This document shows, in pieces, positions 1 to 9,685 of a stretch of DNA of 64,000 bases (positions are counted from its first letter, which is position 1; every line of letters starts with the position of its first letter). The DNA lies in assembly GCA_020064725.1 (NCBI GenBank), contig JAGTWJ010000001.1:4898001-4962000 (forward strand), in the 5' to 3' direction. The translations under genes and the position numbers were made by a program. This DNA comes from Drechslerella dactyloides (taxonomy: Eukaryota; Ascomycota; Orbiliomycetes; Orbiliales; Orbiliaceae). The notes under the pieces were generated by a model. The model was not told where the DNA came from, ran no database searches, and saw only the letters and a program-made list of their open reading frames with translations.

Positions 1-1594
1 GCTCTATCATCATCTGGCAATCCTTGCTCGACCTAACATTTTGCAACAACTATTCTTCTATCACAAGGCGCTGGCTGTCACCCAGCCATTCGACGTTTCA
101 CGTGAGAGTATTCTCGGATTATTCGATGGAAGTATCGGAGTGGCAAGGCCCAAGTTCAAGACCCCTGGTGTCCACATTGCTCTTTGTGGCTTATCGCCTC
201 AGCCATTCGATATTGCACGCCAGAGTATCCTCGGACTTTTCGACGGGACAATGGGGTCTAAGGTTAAGGATCCTGATCGACTTGATCCCGCTTGCGTGTC
301 GGCTTACGCCCGCGAGGCAGCTTTCGGACCACCCGTCCACATATCCACGTCTGGCTTGGTCTGGCAAGCCAATCCCACACAGTTGCATTCTAGCAGAGGA
401 AATGGCCTGTCATCCATTTCAACTCCTGCCCACGCTTTCTACGCCGTTTTTAGCCGCCTTAAAGAGTGCATAAGGTTGCCTGCAAAGCTCTTCTTGCTTC
501 TGGCCCGCGAGATAATCTTCTTAGTGGCCGGCAGCGGCACTGGCCTCTCGTGCCACATGGAGGACGAGTGTATCATCACCGGAACAAACCGCAGCGGCAT
601 CAAGCACGAACCCGTTGGACAACTGGCAGAAAGACGAAACATACCGTCGTCTAGCAATCACATATATGCCGGGACGGAGACGAGGTCAGCGGACACCGCC
701 ACTGCGGATGAAACTTTCCAATTGCTCGCAGATATATGTTTTAGTTTCGTTCGGGAAGAAGACGAAGACCGCATCGGCCCTCAGCATCAGCCTAGCCATA
801 ACGCGCTTCCTATGCAAAAGATGGAGCTCAATAATCCTCTACCCTCAGAGCCTGTCACCCGCAGTTACAGCGGGAGCGTCCTTTCTATAGGGTGTCCGAG
901 ATCTACGAGGACGCGGTCGTCTCACGAACCAGATAAATGCAATATGGACAAAAGAATAGAGCCATTCAATTTCGCTGTTCAAAATCCGAGGGTAACAGAT
1001 TCCACTGGCTCTGAAGAAAATGCAGAACTTAAAGAGAATCCAGAATTGAAAGAAATTTCAGAGCTCGAAGGAGATGCAAGGCTCGAGGAGCTTCTTCGTC
1101 AACGGAAAACAATCCTAGAGCAGTTACAACAACGTTCTCTCCCTTCTCCGCAGTTTAAAACTAGCCCTTATGTCACTCTAGTCCCCGAGAGCAGCCATGT
1201 CACCCATTTCAATGCGATAACTCCACTGCTCATCTCCAACTTGCGTATGGTACCGCCTCATTCTGTCGCCACAGAACTAAGGAGCCTCCCGCAAAACGTC
1301 ACTAATATCCCACGACCCCATTACGAACCCAAGAGGCGAGGCATATACAAACAGTCTTACGAAACACCCGAGCTGCCAATAACACAACAATGTCAAAATA
1401 CATACAACTCGGTAACCTCATTGAAATACGCTGGAGATTTGTTAGCTTGCATGTTTCAACAGTATCTTCTGACCATCCGCGTTTTCCAAACCCACGTCTC
1501 GGCCTCCTTTCTGCTCGGTTTGCAGTCTAGCCATCTTAACGACAATCTCGTTGGCGATAATTTGGCGCTTTTTGGTCCGGCCCCGCAAGGGTAA
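1..1594 (+). CDS. Unidentified protein, 5'-truncated by window edge
   Basis: The frame is open from base 2 to a TAA at 1592-1594, giving 530 visible residues with no ATG at the left end, so the gene or exon begins outside the window. I recognise no family. A segment beginning QPFD (bases 83-142) recurs 39 codons later (200-259), sharing SILGLFDG. Around bases 1010-1130 lies a charged Glu/Lys/Leu stretch with repeated ELK/ELE units that looks like a short coiled coil. The remainder is low-complexity, rich in Ser, Pro and Thr. Further exons could follow 1594, because a GTAATG donor-like site overlaps the stop. A long chance ORF or a transposon relic cannot be excluded. Confidence 0.4.
   Translation, partial: LYHHLAILARPNILQQLFFYHKALAVTQPFDVSRESILGLFDGSIGVARPKFKTPGVHIALCGLSPQPFDIARQSILGLFDGTMGSKVKDPDRLDPACVSAYAREAAFGPPVHISTSGLVWQANPTQLHSSRGNGLSSISTPAHAFYAVFSRLKECIRLPAKLFLLLAREIIFLVAGSGTGLSCHMEDECIITGTNRSGIKHEPVGQLAERRNIPSSSNHIYAGTETRSADTATADETFQLLADICFSFVREEDEDRIGPQHQPSHNALPMQKMELNNPLPSEPVTRSYSGSVLSIGCPRSTRTRSSHEPDKCNMDKRIEPFNFAVQNPRVTDSTGSEENAELKENPELKEISELEGDARLEELLRQRKTILEQLQQRSLPSPQFKTSPYVTLVPESSHVTHFNAITPLLISNLRMVPPHSVATELRSLPQNVTNIPRPHYEPKRRGIYKQSYETPELPITQQCQNTYNSVTSLKYAGDLLACMFQQYLLTIRVFQTHVSASFLLGLQSSHLNDNLVGDNLALFGPAPQG
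83..259 (+). repeat. Imperfect in-frame direct repeat, 117-bp period
   Basis: Two copies of a roughly 60-bp segment (83-142 and 200-259) start 117 bp apart, exactly 39 codons. Both encode QPFD followed by SILGLFDG, with mostly synonymous or conservative differences. That pattern points to duplication within a translated sequence. More copies may lie left of the window. Confidence 0.55.
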
Positions 1595-3307
1595 TGGTCC
1601 ATCGTACGTCTCCAGGGATAACCCTGCACGCTGGAAGTCTATACTTCCCTGCAGGGTTCCAACACGTGGTGGCCATCCTAGACAACACCGCCAGTCGACA
1701 TCTCAAGCTGGTCCCGCCTCCACTTCGTGCGTCCGATTTACGAAACCACTACGGATCAACTGCCATGGACATCTATCCCACGCAATCATTCTGATCAATG
1801 GCGTTAACATCGAATCGGGTATTGTTTACCTTGCTACTTACGCGATGCGCATCGCGTCAAGTAAAGCCATTGTGCCTTTCCGCATTTGTAAGTGAACATC
1901 CTTCGACTATGTGTAATATATATATATATAGAAATGAGGATGCTAACATCAAGAATATAGGTTTTTACCTTGCAACGGATTCGGGCTGCAGTTCTCTCAG
2001 CTCTTACCGGACCATGACAGCAATTTCGCACTCCATTAAGCCGGAGGGTTGCGTCCACGAATCCACCGCTCACCACCGCGTCTCCAGAAGCAATAAAAAA
2101 TCCAAAAAAAAAAAATCAGAAATTTTTATATCGGTTATGGTTGCTCATAGCTGAAATTCTGCATCTACTCTACGCTGTTGGACTAGATGATTAACCACTT
2201 CTTTTAGCGTTCGATGGCAGGTCGCACAATGCTCGCTCGGCCCAGCAATCTCATCTCATTCCAGTGGTAACAAGATCCCACTCCTGTAGCCCTTACGGGA
2301 TCAACTTCTCATGGCTGCACGCACCGCCGCAGGGGCAGCGAGACCCGCGTCCGAATGTTCTCTTTACCAAATTTTATATTCTTCACTCTCGTTAACTCGA
2401 CTCTGCTGGCTGACTTACTTATCGGGTATACTTCTGATGTACATACATACATGCACACTCGCTGTGTCCTTCTTTGTACGTCTTTCTACCTATTTTCTTG
2501 TAGGTTAGGCCGATATCCAATTTCAGCCAGTCGGTTTTTTTTTAAAAAATATTTTATGAGTGCGTGCGGTAACGTTATAACAGCAAGTATTCGTTGCCCA
2601 TCGCATGCATCGTGCGGAGTCACAAGTCTTTTCCAGTACGGTATGCATGGGCAAATATGTTATATATTCTAACTGATCACAGGACGTCGACTCGGCCGTG
2701 CAACCAACCTGCGATCACCAGTATTTCCAGCACCGTCAAGCCAAGGAATCCCACGCCTGACAAGTTCGCTTTCAAGACCGGCATTCATGCTAACGTTATA
2801 ACAGTATAAATACTTACATACCTAGGTGCATGATGACAAGCTAACCTAGTTAACGACTGACGACGACGTCCGAACGTTTCATAGGCTTAAGCATTAGGCT
2901 ATCGATCGAGACCTATGTGACAAAGTTATATACAACTGTATAAGCCGCTATATATGCGACTGTGATAATATTGTTCAATCAACAGTTTAGCAACCGACGG
3001 GATTACATCCTAACTTATAGAATTTGCATCGTATACGTAATCGTGAAAACGCGCTAAACATGACAGCACATTAAGCTATCACAACCCTCCCAGAGAGACC
3101 CGCGTGTCAGAAACCCACATGCTATAACGCTGGCATCAAGGCTAACATCATCCTTGCAACAACAACAGTGGTAGCGCGCATGTACGGACCTATCCTTCGA
3201 AAAAGGAAAATTATATACAAATTTACCACCACTAACGAGCGACGAACCCCAGCACTGCCATACCCGCTATACGCGCATGCTATATAAAACGTAACAACGA
3301 GCCACGC
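1595..3307. other. Intergenic, AT-rich; no gene seen
   Basis: Only short unconvincing ORFs are present. The stretch includes an A-run near 2106-2116 and a TA dinucleotide run at 1918-1930. A 13-bp segment containing the palindrome GTTATAAC occurs twice, near 2572 and 2791. The right part is probably the 3' UTR of the minus-strand gene ending at 3308. Confidence 0.5.
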
Positions 3308-6229
3308 TCAAAAGCTACCCATGCTAATCCACGTAATCATAAACGCGAGCTTCTTCCCAGAATCCGCATTCATATAATTTATAAACTCCTGCTCGCTCAC
3401 CCGCCCGGGCCCACCGCGGCTCGCCAGCTCCTTTCGCACCCGTGCCAGCGCCTGCTGCGACTGTGCTGACAGCGCTGTCGGCGGCACCTGCGTCTGCGTC
3501 TGCGGCGACGGCAGGAACGGCCGGTCAGAGGCCGTCGAGCTCGAGTTCTGCGACCTCGCGTCCGCGGTGTCGCCGAGGACGGAAAACGGGTTCTCCGGGT
3601 CGATGTGGATTGTCGGCGGGGCGGTGGAAGTCGTGGTTGCAGCAACAGCAGTGGCAGCAGTAGCGGAAGCCGCCGCGCGAGACCCCGGCGGCGTCTTGTC
3701 GATGTTTTCCTTATTCTCATCGGTGGACGGCGAGGGTTTCGGGCGGTCTCCCTGCTGCGATTGGGATTGCGACTGCTGCGACTGTAGAGACTGTTGGTGC
3801 TGGTCCCACAGGTAGACTTCTAGACCATGACGCTCCTTCTCGAGGAACAGCGCGTCGAGCATCTCGTTGATGCCCTGCTCGACGACCTGGCAGAGGATCT
3901 CGCGCCCGACGTCCTCTTCTCTCTCGAGGCCGCGGCTGACGGATGCCTTTTTCCGCTTGATCAGGTCGTCGTTCATGTAGTCGTCTTCGCTGGCTTCGTC
4001 GTCGGATTTGTAGTAGTCTTCGAGGTAGAATAGCTTGAGTTCCTCCTTGATCGGCCGTCGGATGGGGTCTTTGATGTTCGTCGTCCACTCTCCCGGAAGG
4101 TCGAAGGTTGTGGAGCCGAACTGCGGCTCGAAGTCCGGCTGTGGGAGCCAGGGTGGCCCCTGGGAGGCGGAGCTGGTGGCTTCTGGCTCTTCCGGGGCTT
4201 CTTCGCGAGGCGGTGCGGGGGTCGCTACTCTCTCGATGACGGTGTCGGGGATGTGGTCTTCGGCTTCCACTTCAGCTTCGGCTTCTTCATCGGCTAGTTC
4301 TTCTGCTTCGTCGTCGAATTCGCTGACGGTGGCGGGGCTCGATTGCGGGGCATTTTCTCCACGAAGCTCGCGGCTGGTCTCCACGATCATGTTGATCTCC
4401 TGGATCATGTCGTCCAAGTTCTCCGAGCTGAGGCCGTTGATGACTTCGATAAAGTTGTCGCCTTGGTCTGGGATCGAATCCGAGTTTTCCGCCGTCACGC
4501 TCTCCGTTACGTGTCTGCCGAGCTCGATCATCAGTCTTCGTGTGTCCTGCACCCGTCTCATGGCATCCATTGCGTTTTCAAACGACTCGTCTTCTGTGAC
4601 CTGCCGCGCGAGGTCGTCCACCATCCGCTGAGTATCCTCGACGTGCTGCCTGATGGCCTCGTTGTCGTCCAGGACTTCCCGCAGTCGGGGCTCTCGGCCG
4701 GAAGACTCGGTGGGCGCGGAGACATGGTTGGTGGTAGAGTTGGCGGCTTCCCGGTTCAGTCGGCGTAGTCGCTCTTGAGCGCGCTGAGTTCTCCGCGCCG
4801 AGCGCTGTAGCAACTGATCCCTGTGGTGCTGCTGGAGAGCGCTCGCTATCGTCTCCGTTCGTCTCCCCTGCTCGTTCCCGTCCGCACGCAACGCGTCACG
4901 ATCGATATCGTTTATCTCCTCGTGAAGCGTCTTGACCCGCCGCAGCGTGTCCGAGTGCGGGATTGCGGTCGAAAAGGCGGCCGACAGCGGCTGGGAGCCG
5001 TGGATCACGTTCTGAGACTGGGTGGACTCCATGACGTCGTCTTCCATACCTGCGATGAGGTCCTTGACGAGGTCTTTCTGCAGCGCATAGTATGCTCGGA
5101 ACATCTTGAGGACATCTCTCCGTTCGATATATCCGTCGCCATCCAAATCGTACGCTCTGAACGTGCGCCTGTACTTTTCCGTCATGTTGGCGGTCGTCGG
5201 CAGCGGCCGCTTCGTCTTGATGGATAGTCCCTTGACGAACTCCTCAAACCCAATCAAGCCGTTCCCGTCCGTGTCGAAGAACGCAAACATGCGGTCGTAG
5301 ATTAGGTTTGGCGGCGGTGGCCGCAGATGATTATTCGGCACGAAGCACTTGTCGAACGTCTTACGGTCGATGCCTCCGCCCAGGCCGTTCGGGTCATCAG
5401 GGAACTCGTTCGCAGCAAGACACTTGAACTGCTCGTACAGCGCCTCGATCTCCGGCGGCTCGAAGCAAGTTTCCTTGGTGAAGCGTTTGAGCGCGTCTGG
5501 GGGAATGCTGATCGCCATTATGCTCGGTCTGCCTGGGTAGACGGGCTGCTGCGTCTTCTGCGGGCTGCCGAGGAATGGTGCTGGGATACGGACTTTGTAG
5601 AAGAGGTGGGTTTTCGGGTGGATGTCTTGGGCCTCGCAGGACTCGCAGAGATCAAAGTCGATGCAGTTTGAGCAACGGTAGCGGACACCGCGAATGGGCA
5701 TGACGTTACATAGGTTACAAGTGACGCCGCGGTGGACGTAGCCCTGCTGCTTGGCTTGGTCTTCGGCGATCAGGTAGAGGAGCTGAAGCACGTTTTGATT
5801 TTCCTGGACTTCCTTGGACTCGCGGTCGTAGGAGAAGTCGCTGTCATTGCCGTCCTCGCGATTCCCTCTCGCTGCCGCACCGGCATTGTTGAGCATGGTC
5901 GTCAAGGCTTCGTCGGTGGGGAGGGATATCGGGTCGGCTACGACGGCATCGACGAATCGGGCGGCATCGTCGGGTGCTAACGCGGGGGGTAGGGTTCCGT
6001 CCAGCCGGGACAGGGTTTCCGCGGTGGCGGCTTGCTGACTATCGCCGCTGCCGAAGGACTGCAGTCGATTCCGCGCTCTTTGGGCATTTCGGCGGCGTAG
6101 CTGCTTGGGCTTCTTTTTGGGCTGCGAGGTATACACGTGGTGAAGGTGGATGACACCGAGCGCGACAATCACGCCGGTGACAAGCAGGAGCTGGGGGTAG
6201 TAGCGGGAGAGGGAGCTCGTTTGTGACAT
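3308..6229 (-). CDS. Membrane-anchored ZZ zinc finger / EF-hand protein
   Basis: A single-exon gene of 973 residues. The frame extends 32 codons further upstream but without ATG, so the ATG at 6229 is chosen. Residues 10-31 form a hydrophobic segment followed by a Lys/Arg-rich stretch, typical of an N-terminal signal anchor. A ZZ-type zinc finger spans about 166-216, with Cys171, Cys174, Cys186, Cys189, Cys195, Cys198, His204 and His208. Two canonical EF-hand loops follow, DTDGNGLIGFEE (319-330) and DLDGDGYIERRD (361-372), so Ca2+ binding is expected. The C-terminal half is acidic and partly coiled coil, with Gln- and Ala-rich runs. Proteins of this layout occur across filamentous ascomycetes; I know of no established function. 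It is divergent from ERV14, 1.2 kb away. Confidence 0.9.
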   Translation of the reverse strand: MSQTSSLSRYYPQLLLVTGVIVALGVIHLHHVYTSQPKKKPKQLRRRNAQRARNRLQSFGSGDSQQAATAETLSRLDGTLPPALAPDDAARFVDAVVADPISLPTDEALTTMLNNAGAAARGNREDGNDSDFSYDRESKEVQENQNVLQLLYLIAEDQAKQQGYVHRGVTCNLCNVMPIRGVRYRCSNCIDFDLCESCEAQDIHPKTHLFYKVRIPAPFLGSPQKTQQPVYPGRPSIMAISIPPDALKRFTKETCFEPPEIEALYEQFKCLAANEFPDDPNGLGGGIDRKTFDKCFVPNNHLRPPPPNLIYDRMFAFFDTDGNGLIGFEEFVKGLSIKTKRPLPTTANMTEKYRRTFRAYDLDGDGYIERRDVLKMFRAYYALQKDLVKDLIAGMEDDVMESTQSQNVIHGSQPLSAAFSTAIPHSDTLRRVKTLHEEINDIDRDALRADGNEQGRRTETIASALQQHHRDQLLQRSARRTQRAQERLRRLNREAANSTTNHVSAPTESSGREPRLREVLDDNEAIRQHVEDTQRMVDDLARQVTEDESFENAMDAMRRVQDTRRLMIELGRHVTESVTAENSDSIPDQGDNFIEVINGLSSENLDDMIQEINMIVETSRELRGENAPQSSPATVSEFDDEAEELADEEAEAEVEAEDHIPDTVIERVATPAPPREEAPEEPEATSSASQGPPWLPQPDFEPQFGSTTFDLPGEWTTNIKDPIRRPIKEELKLFYLEDYYKSDDEASEDDYMNDDLIKRKKASVSRGLEREEDVGREILCQVVEQGINEMLDALFLEKERHGLEVYLWDQHQQSLQSQQSQSQSQQGDRPKPSPSTDENKENIDKTPPGSRAAASATAATAVAATTTSTAPPTIHIDPENPFSVLGDTADARSQNSSSTASDRPFLPSPQTQTQVPPTALSAQSQQALARVRKELASRGGPGRVSEQEFINYMNADSGKKLAFMITWISMGSF

Positions 6230-7423
6230 GGTTGCGAGGAGAGGTCGAGAGCGAGGTGTGCCATAGGACGACGTTCGTACCGCGCCCAGAGTGTAGCGAG
6301 CGAGGTTTCCGAAAGATGGTGGCAATCAGGAGGCCTGAGGGGGCGACTGATGATGGGTGAGATGCCGACTAGCAGTCCGTCGGGAGTCTGGCATCCATCG
6401 TGCGGGTCGGAAGGGGGCGGGATGGCTGGCGGGAGCGAAAGAGGCCAGCCAGTCGGAGAGCGAGTGCGGCAGCCTTGAGACAGCAAGTGGAGGAGAGAGG
6501 GGCCAGGCTGGTGTTTTCGTCACGATGGAGATGCAGATGTGCAAATGTGGAGGGCGAAGTGGTACAGGTAAGGGCGACGTTTTGAGGAGAGCCGAAATCG
6601 AAATGCGGTCGGAATGCTGCATCGTGCCCGGGTGGGGCCCCCCGCGTTGGCTCCGGGACTCGGGCACAGCACGGGTGTCGCACAGACGTCACACAATTAT
6701 CCCCGGGGCTACCGGGGATGCTTCCCGTGGTCCTCCCCGGTAACGCTCCCCGGGCGGCGGAGGACACGGTCGCCCGCAGCCGTGCTCACGAGAGAGTGTG
6801 AGACAGCGTCTGCACGATATCTCGGGTTCAGATGCTTCAGCCCGAGTGAGGCCCATGAGCCCAGCTGCGCCCAGCCCCCGTTTCTCTCGTCGGGTTTGAT
6901 TAGCGGCGGGCTGCAGCGCCCTTATCTAATCGATAGAAACGTCGATTGCATCACTGCACCGCCGGCGGTCAGTTGGCCGGCCCGCAAACTCGCAAGCAGG
7001 ATTTGGCGGGCGCCTGCAGCTGATGCATCCGCATCTCGGGCTTAGTCACGCCGCCGCCGCTGAGGCTACGTAGCTGTTCCATTCCGAACATTCCATCCTC
7101 GTCTTCGCCTTCGCCCTCGTCCTCGTCTTCGTTCTCGATATCGCCGGGCATCGTCAAGCTGTCCAGTCCACCTCGCCCGGGAAGCACCTGCTCAACCGCC
7201 ATCCTCGGCCACAAATCCGCCGTCCAAGCTGCAAACACCACACGTTGACCTCCCCTCCCAAGCATTTGCTAATTCCTACGTACTACCTCTTACTTATCCA
7301 CCACCATCGATATATCCTTCCTCCATCTCCAGCAGCCCGCCTTCCGCTCCTCCCATCACACGACACCCGTCGCCATCTCCATCTCCATCTCCTCCCCCGT
7401 CTTCCGCTCGCACCGTCGCCAAC
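6230..7423. other. Divergent promoter region between the ZZ/EF-hand gene and ERV14
   Basis: A GC-rich core (about 6620-6770) carries several CCGGGG-type sites and an ACGTCA half-site. The last 120 bases before the ERV14 ATG are strongly pyrimidine-rich (C/T with few A/G), as in many fungal core promoters and 5' leaders. No gene is seen. Confidence 0.5.
6699..6754. promoter_or_regulatory. Cluster of CreA-like CCGGGG sites, one pair in perfect inverted repeat
   Basis: ATCCCCGG (6699-6706) and CCGGGGAT (6712-6719) form a perfect 8-bp inverted repeat with a 5-bp spacer. Further CCCCGG motifs lie at 6735-6740 and about 6748-6754. CCGGGG fits the SYGGRG consensus of the carbon-repression factor CreA/Cre1. 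Assignment is by motif only. Confidence 0.3.
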
Positions 7424-8188
7424 ATGACCGGCGAATCGTGGCTGTACCTTCTCGCCGTCCTGCTAAACGCAGTGAACCTCTTCATGCAGGTCTTCTTTAC
7501 CATAATGTACGTCCCGCACACGACCACCACCCCTCCTTCATCACCCCCCTCCCTCCCGCGTCGTGCCGCTCCAACATGCACATTTTTGCAACGGAAAAGC
7601 TAACCACCGTCCAACCCAGGTACTCGGATCTTGAATGCGACTATATCAACCCGATCGACCTGTGCAACCGCCTCAACTCCTACATCATCCCAGAAGCAGC
7701 CGTCCACGGCTTCCTGACCGCCCTGTTCCTCATCAACGGCTACTGGCTCGCCGTGCTACTCAATCTGCCCCTCCTGGCGTTCAATGTCAAGAAGTGCGCA
7801 ACCCCACCCTATCATATACCACCCATCCATCCTCACATGCACCTTCCTTCACACGCACCTTCCCGCCGTCGCACATTCGGAAGCTCGTGCGTGCAGGCGA
7901 AAACTCGCTCGCTCGCTAATCTGCCAGCCTGCCCGACCTGACTGACATGCGTGAAACGAAACAGAGTCCTCGACAACGCCCACCTCCTCGACGCCACGGA
8001 GATCTTCCGGACACTAAACAAGCACAAGAAGGTACGCTTGCCCGTCCACCCGTCCCGTACCGCACCGTGCAGCCACGCAAAACTAACGCCACCCGCAGGA
8101 ATCCTTCATCAAGCTCGGCTTCCACCTCGTCATGTTCTTCTTCTACCTGTACAGCATGATCGTGGCCCTCATCCGTGACGAGTCGTGA
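7424..8188 (+). CDS. erv14: ER vesicle cargo receptor Erv14 (cornichon family)
   Basis: Four exons (7424-7506, 7620-7793, 7965-8031, 8099-8188) join to 137 residues, the usual Erv14 length. Cornichon proteins package transmembrane cargo into COPII vesicles at ER exit sites. The protein begins MTGESWLYLLAVLLNAVNLF, a first membrane segment. The conserved cornichon stretch SDLECDYINPIDLCNRLN (about 30-47) follows, then a second hydrophobic region around 55-80 and a final C-terminal one in exon 4. All introns have GTACGT, GTGCGC or GTACGC donors and CAG acceptors and keep the frame. It faces NMT1 convergently, with 1.5 kb between the stop codons. Confidence 0.97.
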
Positions 8189-9685
8189 ACCGCGTCGCCG
8201 ATCCGGAAGTTCCAGGACAGACTGAGCAATGTGTAGCGTGACGTATCTTAGTCATCGCAAGCGAGTGATCAAGCGGACGAGCCAACATACCCTACACTAC
8301 ACAATCACACACTGCTAGTTACTATACATACATGCACTCGTACGAAGAAGTGAGCGGGAGGACGGAAGAGAGAGGAGGAGAAGCAGATAGAAAGGGCAGC
8401 GTGGAGGAAAAGTCGAGGCGAGCGGGCGAGCAGGCACTTTTGGACATTACTTAATTAATACTCCTATTTTGGACGTAACGACGAATAGCTATAGCGTTAG
8501 CTGCTGAGGTTTCTTCTTCTTCCTTTCTCTTATATTTATATCTACAGGCTACTGTTTTTTTCTGGTTCATGTACGCGTGGGAACTCGATGTCTGCCCTCA
8601 TGGCTCTGCCTTCTTCTCTTGCTTCCTTCTCGTCCCCTTCATTCCTCGGTACAGATACTTTGCTCAGCTGTTGAAACGAAACACGGAACTTATCGGACGG
8701 CGCACATGCGGGACAATCAACATTAAACACGGCGTAGACCTACCAACGGATTCCACCCAACGGGCTTTTAACACCAACCAGCTTACATTACGACTCTATC
8801 GCGATTCTAACCACCGTTCAGTTACCTCTCTCACCGTCGCCTACCGAATTCACGGATAAGCGCTAACTGACGTTCCTGTATCTAATACTCCTGTTGTATA
8901 TTTTCTCCAGTTTCCTCTCCATCTTTTATTGCCGCATGTCCGCTAAACCTGAGCGTGTGTCTAATTTTATATACCATTCCTTTATCATCTTTGCCTAGTG
9001 TCGAGAGGGATCTCTTCACGGATTTCGAGGTTCTCTGGGATACACAACATTATCAGTATGCCGAAAGCAAGCTCTGGCTTACGATATGAGAACTCGAGAC
9101 CGTCGATCATGTTTATACGATTCTACCGATGTATCGATATAGTCGCGCGAGCCAGACTACTGCAATTTGCCAGCTTAAGGACCAAACTATCAGCTCGCCA
9201 GACAGATCATAGATATAGTAGTATTAGTATGATGTTAGTCTAGTGTTAAGAAGCTCCGCGCGCTGTTACAGATATTTCCATTATAAATTTATGAGTTTGC
9301 ACGCTCCGTCGACGCATCCCGAGGGCATCTTATAGCTAGTTTATCGATATAGGACAAACACAATACTTGAGATATCATCACATTCAGCCAGAGCCTACTA
9401 AACTAGAGGCTTAATTAGATAGTATCATAACGAGAATGTAAACAGGTGCTGGAAGCCGGTCACGGTAGTAGATTTGCATAAATACGCAGGTTCACGATAT
9501 CGATTCAAGGTAATATATCGACCCCGCCTCCACTATGACACCCTAGCATACATGCAGGCATGCATCCGCGCAACGCGACCACGAACGCTACATAGTTATA
9601 CCGCACGCGCAATTCCTTCGCATGGCCATAAGATTGCTCGATGTCCGTTGCACGCACATAGCCGCATCTGTAGACAATATAACGA
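8189..9685. other. Convergent intergenic region; no gene seen
   Basis: This lies between the 3' ends of ERV14 (+) and NMT1 (-). It is AT-rich with T-rich tracts around 8505-8560. Small ORFs such as 8569-8859 show no domain or codon pattern suggesting a gene. It probably holds the two 3' UTRs. Confidence 0.5.

Noticed and set aside
3397..5980. Many ORFs of 60-200 codons opposite or overlapping the ZZ/EF-hand gene
   Set aside because: They are GC-rich shadow frames of a long conserved coding sequence, with Arg/Ala/Val-biased composition and no domains.
6297..6325. Upstream extension of the ZZ/EF-hand frame to 6325
   Set aside because: The frame is open there, but its first codon is TTG; the first in-frame ATG at 6229 is followed directly by the signal-anchor segment.
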